Numbered from the stretch's first letter, positions 55,597 through 64,000 are shown. The stretch is DNA of 64,000 nucleotides from Nocardia farcinica (GCF_001182745.1 NZ_LN868938.1:2170001-2234000), one strand, 5' to 3'. Numbers and translations are program-made. The notes: a model not told the origin generated them from the letters alone.

Positions 55597-55862
55597 AGCA
55601 CCCTCCACTTTTCGATTGGGTGAAACCCGGGTGTCACCACCCGTTCGCAATGTAAGCGACGCGGGGCGTTCGTGTTGGACAGTAATGGAAGCGAAACACG
55701 AATTCGTCATCGCCGAACCCGCGCGCGCGTCGGGCGCCGGCGGCGGATTTCCGCAATAAGTGAATGGATATTCTGCCCCTGCACTAGGCTTTCCCGCAGG
55801 CCGGAGCGACCGGCGCCGCGGAAACGCGGCCAGCACAACCACTCGGCTGAAGGGGTTTTCCA

Positions 55863-57533
55863 GTGGGGACGACGGTATCGCCGCGGGCGGCGTTGCGGAC
55901 GGTGACCGACGCGGTGGCGGCGCTGCGCGTGCTCGGCAAACGCGGCATGATCGACATGCGGCGCCCGGGCGAGACCATCCGCACGATGCGCGACGCCGAC
56001 ATCTACGGCCCGTTCGTCACGGTGCTGCGGCACGCGGTGCGCACCTACGGCGACGCCCCCGCGCTCGTCGACGAACACGGCACCCTCTCGTTCACCGAAC
56101 TCGACGCGCGGTCCGACGCACTGGCCTGCGGGCTGGCCGCGGCCGGACTCGGCCCGGACACGGTGCTGGCGTCGCTGTGTCGCGACCACCGCGGCTTCGT
56201 GCTCACCATGCTCGCGGCCGGGAAGCTCGGCGCGCGGCTGGTGCTGATGAACACCGGATTCGCCAAGCCGCAGCTGGCCGACGTGGCCACGCGCGAGCAG
56301 GTCGGGGCGATCCTGTTCGACAGCGAGTTCGCCGCCGTGGTCTCGGCGGTGCCCGAGACCACCGCGCGTTTCCTGACCTGGGTGGACGAGGAACACGAGG
56401 TCGACCCGGCGATCCCCGCCATCGACGCGCTCGTGGACGCACACCGGGGCGAGGCGCCCGCCGCGCCCGAGCGCCCCGGCGGGATCGTCATTCTCACCAG
56501 CGGCACCACCGGGACACCGAAAGGCGCACCGCGCGACAAGGTTTCGCCGTTGCAGTCGGCGCAGTTCCTCGACCGCATCCCGATGCCGCGCGAGGACACC
56601 ATCGTCATGGCGGCACCGATCTTCCACGGCACCGGGCTGTCCCAGTTCGGGCTGGGCTGGGGCCTGGGCAACAAGGTGGTGCTGCGGCAGCGCCGCTTCG
56701 ACGCGGAGGCCACCGTCGCCGCGGTGGCCGAACACCGCGCGGCCACCCTGGTGCTGGTGCCGACGATGTTGCAGCGCATCATCGATCTCGGTCCCGACGT
56801 GCTCGGGCGGTACGACACCTCGTCGCTGCGGGTGATCTTCGCCGCCGGCTCGGCGCTGTCACCGGATCTGAGCAAGCGCACCGAGGCGGCGTTCGGCGAG
56901 GTGCTCTACAACCTCTACGCCTCCACCGAGGTCGCCGTGGCCGCCGTGGCCACCCCGCGTGACATGCGGGAGGCGCCGGGCACCGTCGGCCGTCCGCCGG
57001 TGGGTTGCCGGGTCGCCCTCTACGACGAGCAGCGCAGGCGGATCACCGAACCCGGCGTGGTCGGCACGATCTTCGTCTCCAGCGGGCTGAGCTTCAGCGG
57101 GTACACCGACGGCCGGAACAAGGAGATCGTCGACGGGCTGCTCTCCAGCGGTGACGTCGGGCATTTCGACGCCGAGGGACGGTTGTTCATCGACGGCCGC
57201 GACGACGACATGATCGTCTCCGGCGGTGAGAACGTCTTCCCGCTGGAGGTGGAGAACCTGCTGGTCGAGCGGCCCGACGTGCTCGAGGCCGCCGTCGTCG
57301 GCGTGCCCGACCGCGACTTCGGCACGCGGTTGCGCGCTTTCGTCGTGCCCGCGGAGGGCGCCGCCCGTGACCCGCAGGAGATCCGCGCCTACGTCAAGGC
57401 GAACCTGGCCAGGCACAAGGTCCCGCGCGACGTCGTGTTCCTCGACGAACTGCCGCGCAACGCCACCGGCAAGCTGCTGCGCCGCGTGCTGGCCGAGACC
57501 GAGGTGGGCGAGCAGTCGACCGCCACCGAATAG
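55863..57533 (+). CDS. Fatty-acyl-CoA/AMP synthetase (FadD12-like)
   Basis: 556 aa adenylate-forming enzyme. Motif ILTSGTTGTPKGAPRDK (P-loop, near 212), the middle LYNLYASTEVA (A5), GYTDGRNKEIVDGLLSSGDVG (A7/A8) and C-terminal LPRNATGKLLRR with the adenylation lysine. It activates a fatty or other carboxylic acid as an acyl adenylate and transfers it to CoA. An unusual N-terminal 40 residues (LRVLGKRGMIDMRRPGETI) is found in mycobacterial FadD12-type proteins. GTG at 55863. Divergent from the ABC operon. Confidence 0.9.
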   Translation: MGTTVSPRAALRTVTDAVAALRVLGKRGMIDMRRPGETIRTMRDADIYGPFVTVLRHAVRTYGDAPALVDEHGTLSFTELDARSDALACGLAAAGLGPDTVLASLCRDHRGFVLTMLAAGKLGARLVLMNTGFAKPQLADVATREQVGAILFDSEFAAVVSAVPETTARFLTWVDEEHEVDPAIPAIDALVDAHRGEAPAAPERPGGIVILTSGTTGTPKGAPRDKVSPLQSAQFLDRIPMPREDTIVMAAPIFHGTGLSQFGLGWGLGNKVVLRQRRFDAEATVAAVAEHRAATLVLVPTMLQRIIDLGPDVLGRYDTSSLRVIFAAGSALSPDLSKRTEAAFGEVLYNLYASTEVAVAAVATPRDMREAPGTVGRPPVGCRVALYDEQRRRITEPGVVGTIFVSSGLSFSGYTDGRNKEIVDGLLSSGDVGHFDAEGRLFIDGRDDDMIVSGGENVFPLEVENLLVERPDVLEAAVVGVPDRDFGTRLRAFVVPAEGAARDPQEIRAYVKANLARHKVPRDVVFLDELPRNATGKLLRRVLAETEVGEQSTATE

Positions 57534-57604
57534 GACCACCGAACCGCCCGCGAAACGCCGCGTTGTCGGCCGCGGGGGTGCCCGCGCGGCCCGGCGGGGG
57601 AACA

Positions 57605-57940
57605 ATGGCGCCCGTGACGGGTGCACCGGAACCCTGCCCGCTGGACTGCCTGGTGGAGATCACCTGGCCGGCGGGCGCACGCCCCTGGTGGGCGGCCCGG
57701 CACACCGGCAGCCGGGCGCAGGTGGCCGCCGCGCTGGACGAGCTGGCACTGCGGGTCGCCATCGATCACTGGGCGCGGGCGCTGTCGGTGCTGGACCGTC
57801 CCCTGGTCGGATACAGCCTCACCGTGTGCGAGCCCGACGGGCACTTCCTCATCGACTACGCCGCCGCGGTGGCCGTGCACACGGTGCCCGCCGTCATCCA
57901 CGCCCACGCCACGGCGCTGCGGGAACGCAGCCGCCGCTGA
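57605..57940 (+). CDS. Hypothetical protein (111 aa)
   Basis: Unrecognised. Two cysteines near the N-terminus in PCPLDCLV, several tryptophans (ITWPAGARPWWAARH), a helical middle AQVAAALDELALRVAIDHWARALS and a short strand-rich YSLTVCEPDGHFLIDY. No signal peptide. ATG at 57605 after GGGGGAA. Lies 71 bp after the acyl-CoA synthetase on the same strand and may be co-transcribed with it. Convergent with the sigma factor. Confidence 0.55.
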   Translation: MAPVTGAPEPCPLDCLVEITWPAGARPWWAARHTGSRAQVAAALDELALRVAIDHWARALSVLDRPLVGYSLTVCEPDGHFLIDYAAAVAVHTVPAVIHAHATALRERSRR

Positions 57941-57959
57941 GCGGATGCCACGGGCGATG

Positions 57960-58781
57960 TCAGGAGGCGGGCACCGGCTCGGCCAGCGCCTTCTCCCGCA
58001 GCATGGTCAGCGTCTTGGCCAGGATCCGCGACACCTGCATCTGCGAGCAGCCGAGCAGGCGGCCGATCTCGGCCTGGGTCTTGTTGTCGTAGAACCGCAG
58101 GATCAGCACCTGTCGTTCGCGTTCGGGCAGAGCGGCGATGAGCGGGCGCACCGCCATCGCGTCCTCGAGCAGGCCGTAGCACGGTTCCACCGCGCCAAGG
58201 CGGTCGGCGATCGGCAGCGCACCGCCCTCCTCGGTGGTCCGCTCGCCGCCGTCGAGGGATTCGGTGGTGAAGGCATTGCGCGCCACCAGCGCCTGGGTGA
58301 CCTCGGTGAGTTCCACACCGAGTTCGCTCGCCAGCTCCCGTGCGGTCGGCTGCCGCCCGAGCTGGTGGGTCAGCCGGTCGGTGGCCGGGCCGAGCAGCTG
58401 GTGCAGTTCCTTCATCCGGCGCGGCACCCGCACCGCCCACCCGTGATCACGGAAGTAGCGGCGCACCTCGCCCATGATGGTCGGCACCGCGAACCCGAGG
58501 AACGAGTCGCCGTGTTCGAGGTCGAACCGGTCCACCGCGTGCACCAGGCCCAGCCGCGCGATCTGCAGCAGGTCCTCGAACTCGACGCCGCGGTTGGTGA
58601 ACCGGCGGGCGATGTTGTGTGCCAGCGGCAGGCAGCGGTGCAGGATCTCCTCCCGCACCACCGCGCGGTGCGGGTCGTCGGCGTCCAGTGCGGCCAGCTT
58701 CTCGAACCAGGGCTCGATGTTCTCGTACCCGTCACCTTCCGACGGCGACGGTTCGTTTCGTGCCTGCATCGAGTTGCTCAT
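57960..58781 (-). CDS. SigB/SigF-family alternative sigma factor
   Basis: 273 aa. Region 2: HRCLPLAHNIARRFTNRGVEFEDLLQIARLGLVHAVDRFDLEHG with SFLGFAVPTIMGEVRRYFRDHGWAVRVPRR, region 3: ELGRQPTARELASELGVELTEV-like segment, region 4: ERERQVLILRFYDNKTQAEIGRLLGCSQMQVSRIL. These are group 3 stress sigma factors. The promoter at 58821-58846 matches its own class, indicating positive autoregulation. No rsbW/usfX lies directly upstream; a MEDS-HATPase gene is divergent instead. ATG at 58781. Confidence 0.92.
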   Translation of the reverse strand: MSNSMQARNEPSPSEGDGYENIEPWFEKLAALDADDPHRAVVREEILHRCLPLAHNIARRFTNRGVEFEDLLQIARLGLVHAVDRFDLEHGDSFLGFAVPTIMGEVRRYFRDHGWAVRVPRRMKELHQLLGPATDRLTHQLGRQPTARELASELGVELTEVTQALVARNAFTTESLDGGERTTEEGGALPIADRLGAVEPCYGLLEDAMAVRPLIAALPERERQVLILRFYDNKTQAEIGRLLGCSQMQVSRILAKTLTMLREKALAEPVPAS

Positions 58782-58820
58782 TCGGATACCTCGTTTCCAC
58801 GCGACTTCGACTCCTGTCCA

Positions 58821-58846
58821 ATATCCGGGCGCACCCGGGATCAAAC
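58821..58846 (-). promoter_or_regulatory. SigB/F-type promoter of the sigma gene
   Basis: On the minus strand GTTT (58843-58846), exactly 16 bases, then GGATAT (58821-58826), against the consensus GTTT-N15-17-GGGTAT. It sits 40 bp before the start codon. Confidence 0.65.
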
Positions 58847-58975
58847 AGCCCGGCGAGATTTGTTCCGGACGGCCGGTCGGCGCGCCGAACGGCACGCCGA
58901 CGGGCGATCGGGCTGTTCGTCCGTGGGTGGTACCGTCGCTTGATCTGCCCGGCAGGCGGTCGAAGGGGCACGCAC

Positions 58976-59950
58976 ATGGTGATCGGAAGCGAGCGCGGCG
59001 GCGATGACGCGCGCTCGGAGCCGGTCCATGCCCACGACGACCCGTTCCACCATCCGGCCTTCTTCTACCGCGACTCGGAGGAGTACCTGGCGGGCACGCT
59101 GGCCTTCATCGGCGCCGGCCTCTCCCGTGGCGAGCCGGTGGCCGTTTCGGTGCCGGGCCCGAACCTCGCCTTGATCCGGGCCGCCCTCGGCGCCGACGCC
59201 GCCGACGTCCGGCTGATGGACATGACCGTGGAGGGCCGCAACCCCGGCCGGATCATCCCCGGCGTGCTGCGCGCCTTCGCCGACGAGCACCCGGAGGGCC
59301 GGGTGCGCATCATCGGCGAACCGATCTGGGCGAGCCGCTCGGCCACCGAGTACCCGGCGTGTGCCCAGCACGAGGCGCTCATCAACGCCGCGTTCACCGG
59401 CCGCGAAGTGAGCATCCTGTGCCCTTACGACGTGTCCCGGCTGGCCCCGGCCGTGGTCGAGGACGCGCACGCCACCCATCCGGTCGTGCTGGACGGCCAC
59501 GGCGAGCGGGTGAGCCCCGCCTACGACCCCGACCGGATCGTGGCCACCTACAACCAGCCGCTGCCGGATCCGCCGCCCACCGCTTTCCTGCGCGAGTTCG
59601 ACGCCGCCGCGCTCACCCCGGTGCGGCATCAGGCCGTCGACTACGTCCGCGCCCTCGGCATGAGCACCGCCCGGGTGACCGACCTGGAGCTGGTGGTCGG
59701 GGAGACCACCACGAACTCGGTGGTGCACGGCGGCGGTTCGGGCACGCTCGCGCTGTGGGTGCAGTCCGGTCAGCTGGTATGCCAGGTCAGCGACGGCGGC
59801 ACCATCACCGATCCGCTGGCCGGGCGCCGCCCCGCTCCCCCGCTGCGTCCCGGCGGGCGGGGCCTGTTGCTGGTCAACCACCTCGCCGACCTGGTGCGGC
59901 TGCACACCGCGCCGTCCGGCACCACCCTGCGAATGTACTTCGACCTCTGA
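58976..59950 (+). CDS. MEDS-domain sensor fused to HATPase (RsbW-like) domain
   Basis: 324 aa. Residues about 24-175 form a MEDS (DcmR-sensory) domain: HHPAFFYRDSEEYLAGTLAFIGAGL, PEGRVRIIGEPIW and CPYDVSRL. Residues about 205-324 are a GHKL ATPase: the N-box LVVGETTTNSVVHGGG with E243, and the G-box GGRGLLLVNHLADLV. The domain pair suggests a ligand-sensing anti-sigma kinase or a partner-switching regulator for the divergent sigma factor (inference). ATG at 58976. Confidence 0.82.
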   Translation: MVIGSERGGDDARSEPVHAHDDPFHHPAFFYRDSEEYLAGTLAFIGAGLSRGEPVAVSVPGPNLALIRAALGADAADVRLMDMTVEGRNPGRIIPGVLRAFADEHPEGRVRIIGEPIWASRSATEYPACAQHEALINAAFTGREVSILCPYDVSRLAPAVVEDAHATHPVVLDGHGERVSPAYDPDRIVATYNQPLPDPPPTAFLREFDAAALTPVRHQAVDYVRALGMSTARVTDLELVVGETTTNSVVHGGGSGTLALWVQSGQLVCQVSDGGTITDPLAGRRPAPPLRPGGRGLLLVNHLADLVRLHTAPSGTTLRMYFDL

Positions 59951-59982
59951 GCCGCTCAGCCCACCGGCCGCTCAGCCCACCG
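59951..59982. repeat. Tandem 16-bp duplication at a gene end
   Basis: GCCGCTCAGCCCACCG occurs twice head to tail at 59951-59966 and 59967-59982. The APC permease stop lies in the second copy, so the same stop codon is repeated 16 bp downstream. Probably a recent replication-slippage event. Confidence 0.85.
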
Positions 59983-61285
59983 GCTCGGGCTCGCGCCGGG
60001 CCCGCACCCGCCCGCGCACGGCGTTGACGGCGCCGAGCAGCAGACCGAGCCCGAGCAGCACCGCCCCGCGCACCCACACCTCCGCCTCGATGCGGGTGAA
60101 CAGGAACAGGCACGACGCCAGTCCCAGCCACGGCACCACCGTCGGCACCCGGAAGTGGTCGCCGGTCGCGGGTTCGCGCCGCAGGATCAACACGGCGATG
60201 TTCACCGCGCCGAACACGACCACCAGCAACAGCACCAGCGTGGCGGCGAGCGCGGCCACCTCGCCGGTCAGCGCGAGCACCAGCGACACCGCCGAGGTCG
60301 TCAGGATCGCCACCCACGGGGTGCGCCGCACCGAGAGCACCCGGCCCAGCGCCGCCGGCAGCAGCCCGTCGCGGGCCATGCCGTAGGCCAGCCGCGAGGC
60401 CATGATCCCGGTGAGCAGCGCACCGTTGGCGACGGCGACCAGCGCGATGACGGCGAACAGCCGCTCGGGCACACCGCCGGCCACCCGCACCACCTCCAGC
60501 AGCGGGCCGGTGGAGTTCGCCAGCACGTCGGTGGGCACCGCGGCCGCGGCGACCACGCCGATCGCCACGTACACCGCACCGGCGGTCAGCAGCGCGCCGA
60601 ACAGGGCGCGCGGATAGGTGCGGCGCGGATCGCTGACCTCCTCGGCGAGATTGACCGAGGTCTCGAAGCCGACGAAGGAGTAGTAGGCCAGCACCGCGCC
60701 CGCCAGCGTCGCCCCGACCACGCCCTGCTCGGCGGTACCCAGCTGGGTGAGCCGGCCCGGATCGCCGTCACCGCGCACCAGCACCCAGGTGCCCAGGCCG
60801 ATCACCAGCAGCAACCCGCCCAGTTCGACCGCGGTGGCGGCGACGTTGGCACCCAGCGACTCCTTGATGCCGCGCAGGTTCAGCGCGGCCAGCGCGAGCA
60901 GGAACACCACCACGACGACGACCGTCGGCAGCGTCACCAGCTCGGCCAGATAATCGGAGGCGAAGCCGCGGGCCAGCGCGCCGACCGACACCACCCCCGC
61001 GGCCAGCATGCAGAACCCGATGAAACTGCCCGCTGCGGGCCCGAACGCCAGCGTCACGTAGTGGGCCGACCCACCCGCCCGCGGAAAGCGAGTCGCCAGT
61101 TCGGCATACGAGCCCGCGGTCAGGCAGGCCAGCACCAGCGCGGTCAGCAGCGGCACCCACACCGCGCCGCCCGAGGCCGCCGCGATCTGACCGACCAGCA
61201 CGTACACCCCCGCCCCCAGCACGTCACCGAGGATGAAGAAGTACAGCAGCGGCGTGCGCACCACCCGTTTCAAGGTCATCGGCAT
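59972..61285 (-). CDS. APC-superfamily amino acid permease
   Basis: 437 aa with about 12 transmembrane helices. Starts near LKRVVRTPLLYFFILGDVLGAGVYVLVG, the conserved helix 1 break of the APC/CAT group, then AGGSAHYVTLAFG and SFVGFETSVNLAEEVSDPRRTYPRA in the middle. Secondary transporter or exchanger for an amino acid or amine. Starts at ATG 61285 or 61279; no strong ribosome site is seen, and translation may be coupled to the 48-aa gene 49 bp upstream. Confidence 0.86.
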   Translation of the reverse strand: MPMTLKRVVRTPLLYFFILGDVLGAGVYVLVGQIAAASGGAVWVPLLTALVLACLTAGSYAELATRFPRAGGSAHYVTLAFGPAAGSFIGFCMLAAGVVSVGALARGFASDYLAELVTLPTVVVVVVFLLALAALNLRGIKESLGANVAATAVELGGLLLVIGLGTWVLVRGDGDPGRLTQLGTAEQGVVGATLAGAVLAYYSFVGFETSVNLAEEVSDPRRTYPRALFGALLTAGAVYVAIGVVAAAAVPTDVLANSTGPLLEVVRVAGGVPERLFAVIALVAVANGALLTGIMASRLAYGMARDGLLPAALGRVLSVRRTPWVAILTTSAVSLVLALTGEVAALAATLVLLLVVVFGAVNIAVLILRREPATGDHFRVPTVVPWLGLASCLFLFTRIEAEVWVRGAVLLGLGLLLGAVNAVRGRVRARREPEPVG

Positions 61286-61334
61286 ACCGGGTCGGATACC
61301 CCGGCGCACGCGGTTCAGCCCGGCCGCGGCCGGG

Positions 61335-61481
61335 TCAGAGCAGGGCGAGCGCCAGGCTGGCGGCGGCGATCAGGGCGATCCAGACGACCAGCACGCCGCG
61401 CGCCGAGGCGGGGCGGCCGAATTTCGGGGCGGGCGGGCGGGGTCGGCGTCGTACGGAACCGGTCATGGCGACAGTGCTCAC
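61335..61481 (-). CDS. 48-residue single-span membrane protein
   Basis: GTG at 61481 with an excellent AGGAGG ribosome site. The protein is a basic N-terminal half, MSTVAMTGSVRRRPRPPAPK, then a single membrane helix GVLVVWIALIAAASLALALL, ending one residue later. A positive-inside orientation is predicted. It lies 49 bp before the APC permease on the same strand, so a subunit or regulator of that transporter is possible. No homologue recalled. Confidence 0.68.
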   Translation of the reverse strand: MSTVAMTGSVRRRPRPPAPKFGRPASARGVLVVWIALIAAASLALALL

Positions 61482-61681
61482 GGTCCACCTCCTGAAGCGA
61501 GTGTGTGTGCCTGTCCCCCACCGGCTACCCGTTCCCGGCGGCCGATCGCGCGATCGCGAGATGGGCCACAGTCGGGTTTCACCGAACCGGTTGCCGCAGG
61601 GCCCGATTCGTTGCCCGCCTGCTTGTAGGGTGCACGGGGGAAATCCCGGCGCAGGGCCCGGGAACGACGGGAAGGACGACG

Positions 61682-62203
61682 ATGTCGGAAGCCTCGGCCG
61701 AGGTGCTCCTCGACGACTTCGAGAACAAGGACAATTGGGAACTGGCCGGGCCGGGTGCGGAGCGCACCCACCTGACCACCTTCGCCGAGGGCGCGCCGTG
61801 GAAGCGGCCCGGCGTCTACGCCGACGGCGCGGCGGGCGCCGACCACCGCGCGGTGGTGCTGCTGATCCGTTCGGCCACCGAGGGTTTCGCGGTGGAGCTG
61901 GCGGCGCGCGCCGACCGCCCGATCACCGTCGCGGGCCCGATGACCGCGCTGTGCCTGTGGGTGCGCTCGCCGCACGCCTCCCTCACGGTGGGGGCGCGGC
62001 TGCGGCACGGCGGCGCCGACACCGAGGTCGACCTGGGCCGGGTGACCGCCGCGGGCGAGTGGACCCGGCTCGAATTCCGGCCCGCCGAGCCACTCGCCGA
62101 CGTCGAGCTGCGCGCGGTGACCATCCGCCTGGACGAGGTGGTCAAGCGCGCGGGCGAGGTGATGATCCTGTTCGACGACCTCACCGCCGCCACCGGCGTC
62201 TGA
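61682..62203 (+). CDS. Hypothetical beta-rich protein (173 aa)
   Basis: Starts with ATG behind GGAAGGACGACG. The pattern VLLDDFENKDNWELAGPG, several short strands, RSPHASLTVGARLRHGG, TRLEFRPAEPLADVELRAVTIRLDEV and MILFDDLTAA looks like a carbohydrate-binding or jelly-roll module of the type that follows a DFE...W motif. No signal peptide, so it would be cytosolic. Divergent from the small membrane protein across about 200 bp that hold a CGATCGCGCGATCG palindrome (61543-61556). Function unknown. Confidence 0.62.
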   Translation: MSEASAEVLLDDFENKDNWELAGPGAERTHLTTFAEGAPWKRPGVYADGAAGADHRAVVLLIRSATEGFAVELAARADRPITVAGPMTALCLWVRSPHASLTVGARLRHGGADTEVDLGRVTAAGEWTRLEFRPAEPLADVELRAVTIRLDEVVKRAGEVMILFDDLTAATGV

Positions 62204-62212
62204 CCCGCACGC

Positions 62213-63508
62213 TCAGTCCAGGGCGGCCAGCTTGCGCCGCAGCAGTGCCCGTTCGCCGGCATTGCCCGCCAGCCGCAGAGCGCTCTCGTACTCCGCCCGC
62301 GCCTCGCCGGTCCGGCCCAGCTGCCCGAGCAGTTCGGCACGGGCGGCGTGCAGGTAGTGGTAACGGGCGAGCGCGGCTGTGCCGAGCAAGCCGTCCACGA
62401 TGCGCAGCGCCGCCGCGGGGCCCGCGGCCATCGACACCGCGACGGCGCGGTTGAGTTCGACGATCGGCGAGGGCGACAGCCTGCCCAGCGCCTCGTAGAG
62501 CAGCACGATGCGGTCCCAGTCGGTCTCGGCCACCGAGGGCGCCAGCGCGTGCGTCTCGGCGATGGCGGCCTGCAGACCGTAGGCGCCGCGGCCGCGGCCG
62601 AGCGCGTCGGCCCGGGCCAGCGCCGCCTGACCGCGCAGGATGCGGGAGCGGTCCCAGCGGGAACGGTCCTGGTCGGCGAGCAACACCGGCTCGCCGTCCG
62701 GGCCGATCCACGCCGGGAACCGCGCCGCGGTCAGCTCCATCAAGGCGACCAGCCCGTGCACCTCGGGTTCGTCGGGCACCAGCTCCGCGAGCGCGCGCCC
62801 GAGCCGCAGCGCCTCCCGGCTCAGGTCCGGCCGCATCCACTCCTCGCCCGAGCCGGCGGCGTGCCCCTCGTTGAACACCAGATACAACACGCCGAGCACA
62901 CCGGAGAGCCGGTCGCCGAACTCCGCGCGCCCGGGCACCGCGAACGGCACCTTCGCCGCGGCCAGTGTCTTCTTCGCCCGGACGATCCGCTGCTGGACCG
63001 TCGCCGTCGGCACCAGGAACGCCCGCGCGATCTCCTCGCTGGTGAGGCCGCCGACCACCCGCAGCGTCAACGCGACCTGGGCCTCCCTCGACAGCACCGG
63101 GTGGCACGAGACGAACAGCAGCCGCAGCACGTCGTCGCCGATGTCGTCGGGGTCCCACGGCAGCGGCGCACCCGCGCCGACCGCCGCCGCCTCCTCGGCG
63201 GCCAGATCCCGCGCGAACATCGCCAGCCGTTCGTCGTAGCGCTCCTGCCTGCGCCACCCGTCGATCGCCTTGCGTTTGGCGACGGTGGTCAGCCACGCGC
63301 CGGGGTTGGCGGGCACCCCGGTGCGCGGCCACTGCGCCAGCGCGTCGGCCAGCGCCTCCTGGGCCAGGTCCTCGGCCAGCGCGAAGTCGCCGACCGCACG
63401 GGTGAGGGTGGCGACGATGCGCGCGGACTCGATCCGCCACACCGCCGCGACGGAACGCCGCACCGACTCGTCGGGGCCGGTGCGGGTTCCGTCGTCGGAT
63501 CCGGTCAT
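62213..63508 (-). CDS. ECF42-type sigma factor with C-terminal TPR-like domain (second copy)
   Basis: 431 aa. Region 2: ESARIVATLTRAVGDFALAEDLAQEALADALAQW and NPGAWLTTVAKRKAIDGWRR. Region 4: LTLRVVGGLTSEEIARAFLV then ATVQQRIVRAKKTL. The long C-terminal domain includes [20 protein letters not shown] and SPIVELNRAVAVSMAAGPA, the ECF42 signature. It is 20 bp behind a DGPF gene on the same strand. Closely parallel to the copy at 19637 but clearly diverged in sequence. Confidence 0.9.
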   Translation of the reverse strand: MTGSDDGTRTGPDESVRRSVAAVWRIESARIVATLTRAVGDFALAEDLAQEALADALAQWPRTGVPANPGAWLTTVAKRKAIDGWRRQERYDERLAMFARDLAAEEAAAVGAGAPLPWDPDDIGDDVLRLLFVSCHPVLSREAQVALTLRVVGGLTSEEIARAFLVPTATVQQRIVRAKKTLAAAKVPFAVPGRAEFGDRLSGVLGVLYLVFNEGHAAGSGEEWMRPDLSREALRLGRALAELVPDEPEVHGLVALMELTAARFPAWIGPDGEPVLLADQDRSRWDRSRILRGQAALARADALGRGRGAYGLQAAIAETHALAPSVAETDWDRIVLLYEALGRLSPSPIVELNRAVAVSMAAGPAAALRIVDGLLGTAALARYHYLHAARAELLGQLGRTGEARAEYESALRLAGNAGERALLRRKLAALD

Positions 63509-63528
63509 GTCGTCGGGCCGCCGACCGC

Positions 63529-63957
63529 TCAGGCGGTACCGGTGCCGGTGCCGAGCTCTTCGCGCCAGGCGGATTCCTTCTGCACCCACTCGTTGTCCTG
63601 CGGGAAGTCCTCCGGCTCGGTGACCCGCCTGACCTCGATCTTGGAGCCGGGGCCGAGCGGCACCCGCTTGGCCCATTCCACCGCCTCCTCCTTGGAGGCG
63701 ACGTCGAGCAGCCAGAAGCCGCCGAACAGTTCCTTGGTCTCGCCGTAGGGACCGTCGGTGACCAGCGGCGGGTCCGCGGAGAAGTCGACGACGAACCCCT
63801 CCTCGGGCTCGCGCAGTCCCTCACCGCCCAGCAGCACACCGGCCTTCATCAGGGACTCGTTGAACTTGCCCATGTCCTCGATGATCTGCTCGAACGGGAT
63901 CTGCTTGGCCGCCTCGATCGCCTCGTCGGTCGCCCGCATGATCAGCATGTACTTCAT
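63529..63957 (-). CDS. YCII/DGPF-domain protein, second copy
   Basis: 142 aa. MKYMLIMRATDEAIEAA opens the YCII fold; the motif is TDGPYGETKELFGGFWLLDVASKEEAVEW (DGPY at 68-71 instead of DGPF). ATG at 63957 behind AAGGAGCGG. Longer than the copy at 20851 by a C-terminal extension (EPEDFPQDNEWVQKES). Immediately upstream of its sigma factor, the canonical ECF42 arrangement. The promoter lies beyond or at the window edge. Confidence 0.88.
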   Translation of the reverse strand: MKYMLIMRATDEAIEAAKQIPFEQIIEDMGKFNESLMKAGVLLGGEGLREPEEGFVVDFSADPPLVTDGPYGETKELFGGFWLLDVASKEEAVEWAKRVPLGPGSKIEVRRVTEPEDFPQDNEWVQKESAWREELGTGTGTA

Positions 63958-64000
63958 CGATCCGCTCCTTGTCCGGGGGCCGCCATTCGACCCTCTCACC

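Overview
The window is 64 kb of chromosomal DNA from a high-GC actinobacterium of the mycolic-acid group, most likely Nocardia or a close relative. The evidence is the codon use, frequent GTG starts, an Rpf muralytic protein, DosR- and SigB/F-type regulators, CoaE fused to a GrpB domain, and a core gene order that runs (reversed) like the Mycobacterium tuberculosis segment rpsA - coaE - uvrB - universal stress protein - uvrA - infC-rpmI-rplT-rRNA methylase - pheS-pheT - argC-J-B-D. No rRNA, tRNA, CRISPR array, transposase or prophage was found, so this is vertical core sequence with accessory genes inserted between the conserved blocks.

Layout. 1-3.9 kb: arginine operon argC-argJ-argB-argD (minus strand, ATGA overlaps; argD runs off the left end), with a palindromic operator and a probable leaderless promoter at argC. 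3.9-9.9 kb: a CPA2 antiporter, a 0.9-kb gene-free stretch ending in an interleaved-helix (pseudoknot) leader before a small rpf gene, a PPOX/WYL-regulator pair and a monooxygenase/TetR pair. 10-18.4 kb: ppc with a D-threonine-aldolase-like gene, an acetyltransferase, unknown proteins and a PadR-permease operon with a striking concentric operator. 18.4-21.2 kb: a 5'-truncated SDR remnant, an SRPBCC gene and an ECF sigma factor coupled to a DGPF protein. 21.3-27.2 kb: pheT, pheS, an rRNA methylase, rplT, rpmI, and infC starting at ATC. 27.6-28.7 kb: DinB and DUF1844 genes, then two tandem genes for 31- and 35-residue proteins. 29-43.6 kb: uvrA, a DevR/DosR regulator with a ribosome-hibernation protein, a ketosynthase, a diguanylate cyclase, HelD, a universal stress protein and uvrB. 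43.8-50.6 kb: coaE, a small plus-strand gene with its own promoter and terminator, rpsA, a methyltransferase, and an SPFH protein with a 52-aa ribbon-helix-helix partner. 50.6-64 kb: FAD oxidase/LysR, an amino-acid ABC transporter, an acyl-CoA synthetase, a SigB/F sigma factor facing a MEDS-HATPase sensor, an APC permease behind a 48-aa membrane protein, and a second ECF/DGPF module.

Functional themes are housekeeping translation and DNA repair (pheST, infC operon, rpsA, uvrA, uvrB), arginine synthesis, and a dormancy/stress layer (Rpf, DevR, hibernation factor with a DosR-like box, cAMP-type stress protein, diguanylate cyclase, HelD, SigF-like factor). Several divergent regulator-target pairs carry recognisable inverted repeats. 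The most novel-looking items are the twin micro-proteins at 28500-28734, the pseudoknot leader of rpf, the autoregulated-looking SPFH/RHH pair and the paired ECF/DGPF modules. Seven genes or starts described here (the two micro-proteins, the RHH gene, the 48-aa membrane protein, the ATC start of infC, the 70-aa plus-strand gene and the SDR remnant) are easily missed by standard gene calling.
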